Positions 25,728 to 34,494 of a stretch of 64,000 nucleotides of DNA are shown piece by piece (the stretch's first letter is position 1; the number at the start of each line of letters is the position of its first letter). The stretch is from an uncultured Lachnospiraceae bacterium (GTDB lineage Bacteria; Bacillota; Clostridia; Lachnospirales; Lachnospiraceae): NCBI GenBank assembly GCA_902786205.1, contig CADABQ010000008.1:46655-110654 (forward strand), in the 5' to 3' direction. Below the pieces are notes generated by a model. That model ran no database searches, was not told where the DNA came from, and saw nothing but the letters and a program-made list of their open reading frames with translations. A program made the position numbers and the translations under genes.

Positions 25728-27654
25728 GTGTGCCTTGCGGCGCACGTTTCTAATGGGCGAAAATCCCTAATCCGTCCTAGTAGTGAGAAGGATACAGCCA
25801 AGACCAAGGGTGTCCATCGTGAGATGGAATCTGAAGGAAGGTAGCGGCAAATCTCTGCTCTGACGAACAGAAATTACATCTGGCTATAGTTAAGGATAAG
25901 GTTGCTAAACAAACTGAAGTCCAATAACTACTCGGAATTAACTATGGTAAATGTGGCAGATGGATGGAGAGAAAGAAATGTGTGGTATCAAGGGCTTGTC
26001 AGCGAATGGAAACAGAGTATGAAGTTCGTGAGTAATAATGAATGGCAAGAAGTCAGAAGAGGTCATAGTACCATTGTGATTGCCCTAAAGGACTAGGCAA
26101 CAAGTTGCCATCGCGACGCAATGGGAGGGACTGAACTTTAGGAGATGTGAGTAAATGAATGTAACCAATGATGGATTTAAGGACACACAACTTCATATTG
26201 GACTATCTGCAAATGGTATCTGCGGAACAGAAAGAGTATGCAGGAGTGTTCGTCCACCAGAGGATTACTGAAAACAACGACATCATCACAGATTTTCAAA
26301 CGGACAAACTGATGGAAAAGATTTTATCTAACAATAACTTAAATCAAGCATATAAGAAGGTAAAATCCAATAAAGGAGCTGGCGGAGTCGATAGGATGAA
26401 TGTAGATGAACTTCTATCATTTCTCAAAGACAATGGAAAGCAACTGAAACAACAGTTAATGGATGGTAAATATAAACCAAATCCAGTCCGAAGGGTAGAA
26501 ATACCCAAAGAAACCAAAGGCGAATATAGAAAACTAGGAGTACCAACAGTAGTTGACCAAGTTTTTCAACAGGCAATTACACAGGTTCTTTCTCCTCTTT
26601 ATGGAGGAACAGTTTTCTGAAAACAGTTATGGCTTTCGTCCTTGCAGAGGTGCACACGATGCACTAAAACAATGCCAGACAAATGTTAATGATGGATATG
26701 TGTATGTGGTAGATATGGATTTAGAGAAGTTCTTTGATACAGTGTGTCAGAGTAAACTGGTAGAAGTATTATCACGAACAATCAAGGATGGGAGAGTTGT
26801 ATCTTTTATTCATAAGTATCTCAATGTGGGAGTAATCAGCAGAGGGATATTTGAAAAGACAGAAGTAGGTATGATGCCACAAGGTGGACCACTTAGCCTG
26901 TTACCCAGTAACATAATGCTAAATGAATTAGATAAGGAACTCACAAGCAGAGGACACAGATTTGTTCGTTATGCTGACGATTGTATGATTTTCTGTAAAA
27001 GCAGAAAGAGTGCAGAGAGGACTTTGAAAAATATTACACCGTTTATAGAAGGAAAACTTTTCCTAAGAGTAAACAGAGATAAGACGTGTGTATCGCACAT
27101 CAGCAAAGTCAAATACCTTGGATATAGTTTCTACAGATATAAAGGGAAATGTAGATTTAGAGTGCATCCCAAATCTATTGCAAAGATGAAAAATAAAATC
27201 AGAGAGTTGACAAAACGAAGCAATGGATGGGAAAATGAATACTGCGCATTAAAATTGACACAGTTTATAAGAGGATGGGTTAATTACTTTGGAATGGCAG
27301 ACATGAAAGTGCTTCTTTCAAAAACAGATGAATGGTTACGTCATAAGATAAGGGCAATCTATTGGAAACAATGGAAGAAAGTCAAAACAAAATTTAAAGA
27401 ACTAAAGAAGTTAGGTGTAGAAGAAGAAAAGGCATAGATATGTGCCAATATGCGAAATAGAAACTGGTATTGCAATGGATATTTGTGTTGCAAACTGCAT
27501 TTAACAATAAGAAACTCCGTGAACTAGGTTATTTTACATTCACAGAGTTCTATTTGAAAATAAGTGAAAACTAAAGAACCGATGTGTACTGAACGGTATG
27601 CACGGTGGTGTGAGAGGTCGGCTAATCAACTAATGATTAGCCTCCTATTCGATT
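25728..27654 (+). mobile_element. Group II intron with degraded maturase
   Basis: The element begins GTGTGCC at 25728 and runs through a GC-richer structured domain I to an intron-encoded reverse transcriptase frame. It ends with a domain-V-like hairpin (about 27577-27612) and a domain-VI-like stem (27620-27628 with 27634-27642). The 3' sequence CCTCCTATTCGAT is a typical bacterial group II end. Insertion immediately downstream of the flagellin 2 terminator resembles group IIC target choice, but I cannot assign the class from the maturase. The maturase is broken, so the intron probably no longer moves alone. Boundaries are accurate to a few bases. Confidence 0.85.
26168..27574 (+). pseudogene. 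Group II intron reverse transcriptase/maturase, frameshifted
   Basis: The RT begins at 26168 (SNNNLNQAYKKVKSNKGAGG, VEIPKETKGEYRKLGVPTV). It loses frame near 26602, where one extra G appears to have entered before the EEQFSENSYGFRP block. The second part keeps the catalytic RYADDCMIF motif and the X domain up to 27437. There a TAG interrupts it. Further in-phase maturase-like text (CANMRN, then after another shift NKKLRELGYFTFTEFYLK) continues to 27574. The usual PQGGPLSPLLSN reads PQGGPLSLLPSN. One frameshift, one stop, a second shift and these substitutions indicate decay. Confidence 0.85.
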
Positions 27655-27747
27655 AATTAAAAAAGTATAGTTTTGAGATAAAAAAATTAAAAATCGTGCT
27701 ATAATTATATAAAAATAGATAATGTTCAGTGAGGAACGGAGAGATAT

Positions 27748-29631
27748 ATGGATATATATAAGAATAACGTAAAGATGCTGAAAAAATGCATGCTTGAAGA
27801 AATAAAAAAATATGATGAATTGGAAAAATTACAGGTAAATCAAGAGAATGTTTTTGAAAAGGACGGTATTCTATTTTTTACAGATGGAGAAAATACCAGA
27901 CAAATATATAGTAAAAATCAAGAAAAAGAAATTGAAATATTAACTCAAAATATTGATCCGAAAAAGGAAAATTTGATATTTGTATTGGGCATAGGGAACA
28001 TAGAGTTTATAAAAAGATTAATACAGGACAAATCTGGAATGTCAAAAATTGTGATTTATGAGCCTAATAAATATATATTAAAATATATATTTGAACATAA
28101 TGACTTGTCAGATGTTCTAATAGAAGGAAGAGTTTTGTTATGGTGGAATTGTAAGGATAATACAAAAGATAGAGAATTCGGATATGATTTAATTGCAATG
28201 AATTGGACTAAGTTGGCATATAATATAGAGGTCATTACATGTCCTGCCTATATACAATATTTATCAGAGTTTAGGAGAATATTTGAGGCAGCAAAGCAAA
28301 AAATATTGCAGTATTTTATGGCATTGGGAAATTCTTTAGATGATGTGTTGCAAGGATTTCAGCAAAATGCGGAAAATTTTATTGCCTGCATGAAAACAAA
28401 TAATATATATGATGTATATCATAAGTATGAGAATATGCCGGCCATTATTGTATCTGCAGGACCGTCTTTAGAGAAAAATATTGATGTGCTAAAGGAAGCA
28501 CAGGGTAAGGCTTTGATTATTTCTTGTGATGCCAGTTGGACTGCATGCAAACAACATGGGGTAAAACCAGATGCAATTGCTTCAATTGAACGCGGAGTAG
28601 AAACGTATCAATACTATTTTGAAGGAAAGCAGTTTGATGAGGATTTGGTGTTGCTGGGACCATCCTTGATTTGGTCTCAAATATATAAAGAGTTTCCAGG
28701 TAAAAAAATTGTAATTAATAAAAATGATGATGGAGTTGATGGATGGTGGAGTAGTCAATTTGAAAATTTGAATTTTATTAACATAGGAATGTCTTGTGCT
28801 ACAGTTGCCTATGCAGTTGCAGAATTGGCGGGATGCAATCCTATTATTTTAATTGGGCAGGATTTGGCATTTACTGGTAATAAAAAACATAGTAGTTTTA
28901 CACATACTGAGTTTGAGGGAGAAAATAATGCAGACGAAGCCGATGGTTTGATGGTTGAGGATATTTATGGAGATATGATACCGACAGATAAATATTATAA
29001 CTTGTTTCGTTATTGGTTTGAGGATAAGATTGTTGCAAATCCAGATATACAGGTAATTGATGCAACAGAGGGAGGAGCAAAAATTCAGGGAAGTACTATT
29101 ATGACATTGAAAGATGCAGTCTCCCAATATTGTACGAAGAACAAAGAAAAAGATTTATGCGATTATTTAGAAAATCGAGAGATAACACCAGAAGAGGTAA
29201 AACAAAAAAAGGAAAGAGTTTTAAAAGAGGCGGACCGATTGATTCAAAAACTGTATAAAACCAAAAAGAAAACAGAAGATCATTATGCTACCTTAGAAAA
29301 AATATATGACCGTATTAATGAGGATATGACGCAGAATCAATTGATTAAGGCTGTAAAACAAATGCAAAAGGGAGATCAAATTATACAGTATATGATAAAT
29401 CAGCGTGATACTATTACTTTTTTTCAACAGTATATTACACAGACGATTACATATGTAAAAGCATTGGGAAATGAATTAACGCCAGAAAATGTACTAAAAA
29501 ATTTATATGCACAGGGAAATTTGATGGGGGCAGTGAAGCGTGCCTGTGTCATGTTAATTAAAGAATGTGAGAAATTGAAAGAAACAGTAGAAAAAGAGTA
29601 TGGAAGTTATGTGGAACAGCAGGAGGGATAA
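27748..29631 (+). CDS. Motility accessory factor (Maf), DUF115 flagellin glycosyltransferase
   Basis: 627 residues of the Maf/MptE-like family, which transfers nonulosonic acids (pseudaminic or legionaminic) onto flagellin Ser/Thr. The central domain (about 225-430) has the hallmark PAIIVSAGPSLEKNID, then ALIISCDASWTACKQHGVKPD, and IGQDLAFTGNKKHS. Residues about 480-610 are a helical C-terminal domain. It is the first gene after flagellin 2 and the intron, and the pse genes downstream make its likely donor. A possible promoter (TATAAT near 27700) precedes it. The glycosidic specificity is inferred from neighbours. Confidence 0.88.
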   Translation: MDIYKNNVKMLKKCMLEEIKKYDELEKLQVNQENVFEKDGILFFTDGENTRQIYSKNQEKEIEILTQNIDPKKENLIFVLGIGNIEFIKRLIQDKSGMSKIVIYEPNKYILKYIFEHNDLSDVLIEGRVLLWWNCKDNTKDREFGYDLIAMNWTKLAYNIEVITCPAYIQYLSEFRRIFEAAKQKILQYFMALGNSLDDVLQGFQQNAENFIACMKTNNIYDVYHKYENMPAIIVSAGPSLEKNIDVLKEAQGKALIISCDASWTACKQHGVKPDAIASIERGVETYQYYFEGKQFDEDLVLLGPSLIWSQIYKEFPGKKIVINKNDDGVDGWWSSQFENLNFINIGMSCATVAYAVAELAGCNPIILIGQDLAFTGNKKHSSFTHTEFEGENNADEADGLMVEDIYGDMIPTDKYYNLFRYWFEDKIVANPDIQVIDATEGGAKIQGSTIMTLKDAVSQYCTKNKEKDLCDYLENREITPEEVKQKKERVLKEADRLIQKLYKTKKKTEDHYATLEKIYDRINEDMTQNQLIKAVKQMQKGDQIIQYMINQRDTITFFQQYITQTITYVKALGNELTPENVLKNLYAQGNLMGAVKRACVMLIKECEKLKETVEKEYGSYVEQQEG

Positions 29632-29633
29632 GT

Positions 29634-29873
29634 TTGGAAAAAATAATTTGCCAATTAATTGATGAGCTGGTTAATTCCATCTACCTACTTGATGTAAAGA
29701 AGATAGATGAGCAGTTTATAGTATTGCTGGATAGACTGGATGAGTACACAACACAGAGAAGAGATATTGCATGGAATGAAATTTTAATGGAAATACAGAA
29801 AGCATATATGCAAAAAGATTATGTTCGTATGTCAGATGAATTGTTATATTCACTAAAGGGGAAGATTGCATAA
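29634..29873 (+). CDS. Small helical protein of unknown function
   Basis: 79 residues starting at a TTG two bases after the Maf stop, with CAGGAGGG overlapping the end of the Maf gene as its ribosome site. Acidic and helical (LIDELVNSIYLLDVKKIDEQF, then ILMEIQKAYMQKDYVRM). No known motif. The tight coupling to the Maf gene suggests a partner or regulator of glycosylation, but that is inference. Confidence 0.6.
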   Translation: MEKIICQLIDELVNSIYLLDVKKIDEQFIVLLDRLDEYTTQRRDIAWNEILMEIQKAYMQKDYVRMSDELLYSLKGKIA

Positions 29874-29919
29874 AAAAGTTTGCATGAGGAACTAAAATAA
29901 TGACAAGAAGGTGAGAGGC

Positions 29920-30921
29920 ATGGAGTATATAAAATTTTCTGATATAGGGGAAAAACAGTGGGATGCGTATTTAGAGAACATACAGGGAAGTACGTTTAAC
30001 TATTTATCCAATAAGATGAAGTTTGATTTGGAATATTCTATTTATGTGCAACAGAACGAAAGTTTTTTACTTATTAGTGATAAAAAAGCGATTGGAGTTG
30101 CAATCGTTTATATAGAGGAGTTAAATCATATTAAATCTGTAAGCTGGTCTGGTGGTTACCTTCCTGCACCAGTTGTGGATCAAAAGTTGTCGTATTCTTT
30201 GCAGGAAAAATATATGGCGATGTTATTAAAAAGAATTGAAGAAATTGGAAGGCAACATAAGTGTAAAAAAATTTTAATGCGAATGGATCCATTGACGAAT
30301 CCAGATGAACAATACAAGCTGTATAATTATAATTATATGTTAAAAGAAATATATGAGGATCGTTCGTCTTTATCCCAAATATTAGATTTGAGGAAGGAAG
30401 AAAACGTGCTTTTTTCTGACATACGGAAGGGGCATAAAAGTGATATAAAAAAAGCAGACTATTCCATTACTTTTTTTGACAAGGAAAATATTACGGAGGA
30501 TGTGATAAAAGAATATCGCAGAATTTATGAATGCGATGCAGGGATGGTAACTAGAAATTCACAAATGTCTCATCATTATCTAAAATTTGTCCAAGATGGA
30601 AATGGTTTAGTAGGAATAGCAAAAAAAGGACACGAAAATGTTGCGGTTATTATTGTAACCCTTTATAAAGATACGGCATATTATAGCTCTTATGCAGAAT
30701 TAACAGATAAACTAGAACATATTTCTGTAGGGCATGTATTACAGTGGGAAACTATTCTGGAGTTAAAAAAACGCGGGATTGCGTTTTATGAAATCGGAGA
30801 ACAAGTATTTGGAAAAACACATTATAGTGATCCAGATAAAAAATTAATAAATATATCCCGTTTTAAACGAGGATTTGGTGGATATACAGTGCCTTTTTAT
30901 AGAGGAATCAAAGAGTTGTAA
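29920..30921 (+). CDS. FemAB/GNAT-like acyltransferase
   Basis: 333 residues resembling the FemAB-type (Acetyltransf_6) family, which moves aminoacyl or acyl groups onto amino sugars. Family features: two tandem GNAT-like lobes, the basic helix DIRKGHKSDIKKADY, and the second-lobe SVGHVLQWETILELKKRGIAFYEIGE pattern, seen here in pieces. The ATG at 29920 follows AGAAGGTGAG and is better placed than the GTG at 29911. It starts a four-gene set (to 34316) that looks like a second glycan pathway. The substrate is unknown; N-acylation of a flagellar sugar is plausible. Confidence 0.65.
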   Translation: MEYIKFSDIGEKQWDAYLENIQGSTFNYLSNKMKFDLEYSIYVQQNESFLLISDKKAIGVAIVYIEELNHIKSVSWSGGYLPAPVVDQKLSYSLQEKYMAMLLKRIEEIGRQHKCKKILMRMDPLTNPDEQYKLYNYNYMLKEIYEDRSSLSQILDLRKEENVLFSDIRKGHKSDIKKADYSITFFDKENITEDVIKEYRRIYECDAGMVTRNSQMSHHYLKFVQDGNGLVGIAKKGHENVAVIIVTLYKDTAYYSSYAELTDKLEHISVGHVLQWETILELKKRGIAFYEIGEQVFGKTHYSDPDKKLINISRFKRGFGGYTVPFYRGIKEL

Positions 30922-30948
30922 TAAAAAACAAAGAGAAGAAGGGAAAGA

Positions 30949-31893
30949 ATGAAAAAATATAAAGTAGTTATTGTCGGTGCAGGTAATATAGGAGCATTGT
31001 TTGATCGGGCAGATAGTGAGGAAATATTGACCCATGCCCATGCTTTTTCTGCGGATTCTAGGTTTGCATTAAAGGGTTTTTTCGATGAGGATTTTGAACG
31101 GGCGAAAGTGGCGGCAGAACGTTGGCAGGTAACTGCATTTCAAACGCTGGATGCGGCAATGGAAGGGACTGACATTGTATGCTGTACAGTTCCCGACAAA
31201 GTTCATTTTGATGTGTTAAAACAGATAGCGGAATATCCAATCAAATTGGTATTTACCGAGAAGCCATTTACCAAGACGATTGCACAGGCAGAGGAGATTG
31301 TAAAACTCTATCAGGAAAAACAAATTCCAATCCTTTTAAATTATACAAGAAGGTTTGTAACGGAATTGATACAATTAAAAGAAAAAATAGGAGAGTACGG
31401 TTCTTTTTTGCGTGGAACGGGTTATTATGGAAAAGGAATTTTACATAATGGTTCTCATATGATTGATTTTATTCGTTATTTGTTGGGAGAAGTTTCAGTA
31501 GAAAAAAGTCAGAATCCTATTTTCGATTTTGAACAAGATGATCCTTCGGTAGAAGCGTATTTGACAGTGGCGGGAAGTCCAATCTTTTTACATCCTGTGG
31601 ATTGTCAGGTTGCAACTATATTTGAATTAGAATTGTTTTTTGAAAAAGCTCGTATTCGTCTTTCGGATGGTTGTGCCTATGTGGAACGGTTTGAAGTGCT
31701 TCCATCTCCTACTTATGAAGGGTATTTTAATTATCGAAAAGTAGAAGAGTATCCTGTAAAATATGACAGTTCTTTTCGAAATGCAGTTTCTAATATTGCT
31801 GATTATTTGGAGAAAAAAAATGCTCTTATATGTACAGAGCAAGACGGCTTGAGGGTATTGGAGATTTGTAAGAGATTACAATTGTGTAAGTAG
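30949..31893 (+). CDS. Gfo/Idh/MocA-family sugar oxidoreductase
   Basis: 314 residues. The N-terminal Rossmann fold has VVIVGAGNIGALFD, and the family's EKPFTKT motif (Lys of the catalytic EKP) is at about residue 105. A C-terminal alpha/beta substrate domain follows, with HNGSHMIDFIRYLLGEV. These enzymes oxidise or reduce nucleotide-sugar hydroxyls using NAD(P). It sits between the FemAB-like and GT-B-like genes, 27 and 15 nt apart, so it is part of one operon. GAAGGGAAAG precedes the ATG. Confidence 0.85.
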   Translation: MKKYKVVIVGAGNIGALFDRADSEEILTHAHAFSADSRFALKGFFDEDFERAKVAAERWQVTAFQTLDAAMEGTDIVCCTVPDKVHFDVLKQIAEYPIKLVFTEKPFTKTIAQAEEIVKLYQEKQIPILLNYTRRFVTELIQLKEKIGEYGSFLRGTGYYGKGILHNGSHMIDFIRYLLGEVSVEKSQNPIFDFEQDDPSVEAYLTVAGSPIFLHPVDCQVATIFELELFFEKARIRLSDGCAYVERFEVLPSPTYEGYFNYRKVEEYPVKYDSSFRNAVSNIADYLEKKNALICTEQDGLRVLEICKRLQLCK

Positions 31894-31908
31894 GAAGAAG
31901 GAAAGCAA

Positions 31909-33027
31909 ATGAAGAGGGTATTATTATTTGCCAGAGATCCTGGAGGAGCCAATGTGATTCAAGCATTGGCAACTGGGCTTTTAAAGAGTTATGAAGTATT
32001 GATTTATGCAAAGGATGTGGCATTGGAGCGTTTTCAAAAAGCAGGATTACAGGTGAAGAATATAGAGCAGGAAGTAGAAGCGATTTCTATAGAACAAATG
32101 GAAATCTTTTTAAAAGGCAAGCAAATTGATTTGGTGGTTACAGGTACCAGTGCAGATGATAGGACGGAAAAGTATTTATGGAAAGCCTCAGAGCATTTGA
32201 ATATTCCATCAATTGCAATTTTAGATCAATGGATCAATTATGGAATCCGTTTTTCCAAGTATGGGGTGAATCAAATGGAAGCGTATGAGAAGAGCCGAAA
32301 GCAGGACTATTTACCTACTTGTATTTGTGTGATGGATGCTTATGCCAAAGAAAAGATGGAGGAGGAGGGTGTTCCGTCAGACAAGATTAAAGTGACAGGG
32401 CAACCCTATCTTACAGAGTTTGTACAAGCAGTTGGAAAAGTAAATGAGGCGGATAGGCAGGAATTTAGAGAAAAGTTTGGCAAAAATACAGAAAAGATTT
32501 TGCTATTTGCTTCAGAACCAATCTGCAAAACATATGGTCCTAGCAGCAGTTATTGGGGATATGATGAAGAAACTATTTTTGAGTGTTTTAAAGAGCAGTT
32601 AGAGCAGGTTACAGCCCAATTTCCCTTTGCTGTAAGTGTAGTAGTGCGTCCACATCCAAAAGAGGATTTGGACAAATGGCAAAAAAGATTAAAAGACAGC
32701 TCTTATGTTTCCTACTTCCTTGACCGACAAACTGATTATAAGGTAGCAATGTGTTCTGTGGATGGTGTTGTGGGGATGTCATCTATGTTTTTGTTAGAGA
32801 GTACATTGTGTGGAAAACCAGTAATCAGTATTCAGAAGGGATTGAAACCAGAGAGGGAGAATCCATTTATTCTGGAAAGAATTGGTGTGCTAAAAAGTGC
32901 CAGAACTTCAGAACAGATTCGGACTGAAATAAGGGAATTGCTGCAAAATGAAAAGAAAGCTGCAGCGTGGAATATTCCAATGAATGCGACAGAGAATATA
33001 CAAAAAGTGATGGAGGCGTTATTATGA
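31909..33027 (+). CDS. GT-B-fold protein, possible glycosyltransferase or epimerase-like enzyme
   Basis: 372 residues with a GT-B-like layout. The N-terminal half has VLLFARDPGGANVIQALATG, a nucleotide-free glycine-rich start, and DLVVTGTSADDRTEKYLW. The C-terminal half has VVRPHPKEDLDKW, and GMSSMFLLESTLCGKPVISI resembling the donor-binding EAxxxGxP loop of UDP-GlcNAc 2-epimerases and CDP-glycerol transferases. I cannot decide between a transferase and a hydrolysing epimerase. GAAGGAAAG precedes the ATG. Its stop overlaps the next gene's ATG (ATGA). Confidence 0.6.
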   Translation: MKRVLLFARDPGGANVIQALATGLLKSYEVLIYAKDVALERFQKAGLQVKNIEQEVEAISIEQMEIFLKGKQIDLVVTGTSADDRTEKYLWKASEHLNIPSIAILDQWINYGIRFSKYGVNQMEAYEKSRKQDYLPTCICVMDAYAKEKMEEEGVPSDKIKVTGQPYLTEFVQAVGKVNEADRQEFREKFGKNTEKILLFASEPICKTYGPSSSYWGYDEETIFECFKEQLEQVTAQFPFAVSVVVRPHPKEDLDKWQKRLKDSSYVSYFLDRQTDYKVAMCSVDGVVGMSSMFLLESTLCGKPVISIQKGLKPERENPFILERIGVLKSARTSEQIRTEIRELLQNEKKAAAWNIPMNATENIQKVMEALL

Positions 33028-34316
33028 GTAAATTGGCAATTTTAGGGGGAGAAAAAGTAAGGAAAGAGTTATTTCCTGCTTATAAAGTAATCGGAAAAGA
33101 AGAAGAGGATGCAGTCGTACAGGTGTTACGTTCTGGAATTTTATCAAAGTATTTAGGTTGTTGGGCGGATGATTTTTATGGTGGTCCACAGGTTCAGGCA
33201 TTAGAGAAAGAATGGGCAGAACATTTTGGGGTAAAACATGCAATATCCGTAAATTCAGCAACTTCTGGTTTATACTGTGCAGCAGGGGCAATCGGATTAA
33301 ATCCTGAGGATGAAGTAATTGTATCTCCATATACAATGGCTGCATCAGCAACAGCACCACTTATTTACAATGCAATCCCTGTGTTTGCAGATATTGAGAA
33401 GGAGCATTTTTGTCTGGATCCTGAATCTATTGAAGAGAGAATTACAGAAAAGACAAAGGCGATTATTGTAGTCGATATTTTTGGACAACCTTATGATGCC
33501 GAACGCATCAATGCAATTGCAAAGAAACATCATTTGTATGTGATTGAAGATACTGCACAGGCACCTGGTGCAAAATATAAAGGCAAATTTGCAGGTACGC
33601 TAGGGGATATTGGCGTATTTTCATTAAACTATCACAAACATATTCACTGCGGAGAAGGTGGTATTGTTGTGACAGATAATGACGAATTGGCAGAAAGAGT
33701 ACGTTTGATTCGTAATCATGCAGAGGCAGTTGTTGGTGCAAAGGGAACGAAAAACTTAAATAATATGATTGGTTTTAATTTGCGAATGACAGAAGTAGAA
33801 GCTGCCATTGCAAGAGAGCAGTTGAAAAAACTGGATTGGTTATTAGAAGAACGACAGAAGAATGTTGCTTATCTGGAGGAAAAATTGGACAAAAACCCAT
33901 TTTTACGTGTTCCAAAAGTTCGTGAAGGTTGCGAACACGCTTATTATGTACATCCAATCTTTTTCGATAAAGAGCAGGCAGGAGTTTCCAGAGAGACGTA
34001 TATAGATGCCGTAAAGGCAGAATTGATGCCAATTACATTGCGAGAAGCGGAAGGTGTAAGCATTGGTTGTGGTTATGTAAAACCATTATATTTACAGCCT
34101 CTTTTCCAAGAAAAAATAGCATACGGAGATCATGGATATCCATTTTGTAATAGTAAAGTGGATTATAGTAAAGGAATTTGTCCAAACTGTGAGCAGTTGC
34201 ATTTTGAAACGTTATTTACACATGAGTTAATGCGTCCGTTCATGACGAAAGAAGACTTAGACGATGTAGTAGCTGCTTTTTATAAAGTATATGAAAATAT
34301 AGATGAATTAAAGTAA
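33024..34316 (+). CDS. DegT/DnrJ/EryC1/StrS-family aminotransferase
   Basis: 430-residue PLP-dependent sugar aminotransferase. It begins SKLAILGGEKVRKELFPAYK and has DEVIVSPYTMAASATAP, ATSGLYCAAGAI, EDTAQAPGAKYKGK and the lysine motif SLNYHKHIHCGEGG. The ATG at 33024 overlaps the upstream stop, with TGGAGGCG before it; a longer frame from 32967 would sit inside the previous gene. Unusual is a late Cys-rich segment (YSKGICPNCEQLH), which might bind a metal. It differs from PseC at 41429, so it probably acts on another 3- or 4-keto sugar made by the neighbouring dehydrogenase. Confidence 0.85.
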   Translation: MSKLAILGGEKVRKELFPAYKVIGKEEEDAVVQVLRSGILSKYLGCWADDFYGGPQVQALEKEWAEHFGVKHAISVNSATSGLYCAAGAIGLNPEDEVIVSPYTMAASATAPLIYNAIPVFADIEKEHFCLDPESIEERITEKTKAIIVVDIFGQPYDAERINAIAKKHHLYVIEDTAQAPGAKYKGKFAGTLGDIGVFSLNYHKHIHCGEGGIVVTDNDELAERVRLIRNHAEAVVGAKGTKNLNNMIGFNLRMTEVEAAIAREQLKKLDWLLEERQKNVAYLEEKLDKNPFLRVPKVREGCEHAYYVHPIFFDKEQAGVSRETYIDAVKAELMPITLREAEGVSIGCGYVKPLYLQPLFQEKIAYGDHGYPFCNSKVDYSKGICPNCEQLHFETLFTHELMRPFMTKEDLDDVVAAFYKVYENIDELK

Positions 34317-34322
34317 TCATTT

Positions 34323-34366
34323 AAAACCTATTGTTTGCAATATATATGTAAACGATAGGTTTTTTT
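34323..34366 (+). terminator. Rho-independent terminator
   Basis: AAAACCTAT-type arms (34323-34335 with 34351-34361) and a T-run follow the DegT gene, separating the second glycan operon from pseB. Confidence 0.75.
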
Positions 34367-34376
34367 ACATAAGTGT

Positions 34377-34403
34377 TAAAAAAATAGCAAAGACAGCCGA
34401 TAC
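34377..34403 (+). promoter_or_regulatory. Sigma-D promoter of pseB
   Basis: TAAA (34377-34380), exactly 15 bp, then GCCGATAC (34396-34403): almost a perfect sigma-D consensus. The leader of about 90 nt contains a hairpin (GAAACGT with ACGTTTC near 34426-34458). It places pseudaminic acid synthesis in the flagellar regulon. Confidence 0.85.
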
Positions 34404-34494
34404 AATGTAAGAGACAACTTAGGATGAAACGTTACAAACTTGGAGTTTCGGACGTTTCTATCGGGAATACTAGATTCATGGAGGAAGTATAGAG

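Noticed and set aside
25902..26096. 64-residue open frame before the maturase
   Set aside because: It lies in the structured RNA region (domain I area) of the group II intron; no ribosome site or protein pattern supports it.
33024..34316. PseC for the first DegT aminotransferase
   Set aside because: The gene at 41429 matches PseC much better (DYLTCGPKI, VHYIPVYYHPYY); this one has a different C-terminus with a CPNC motif.
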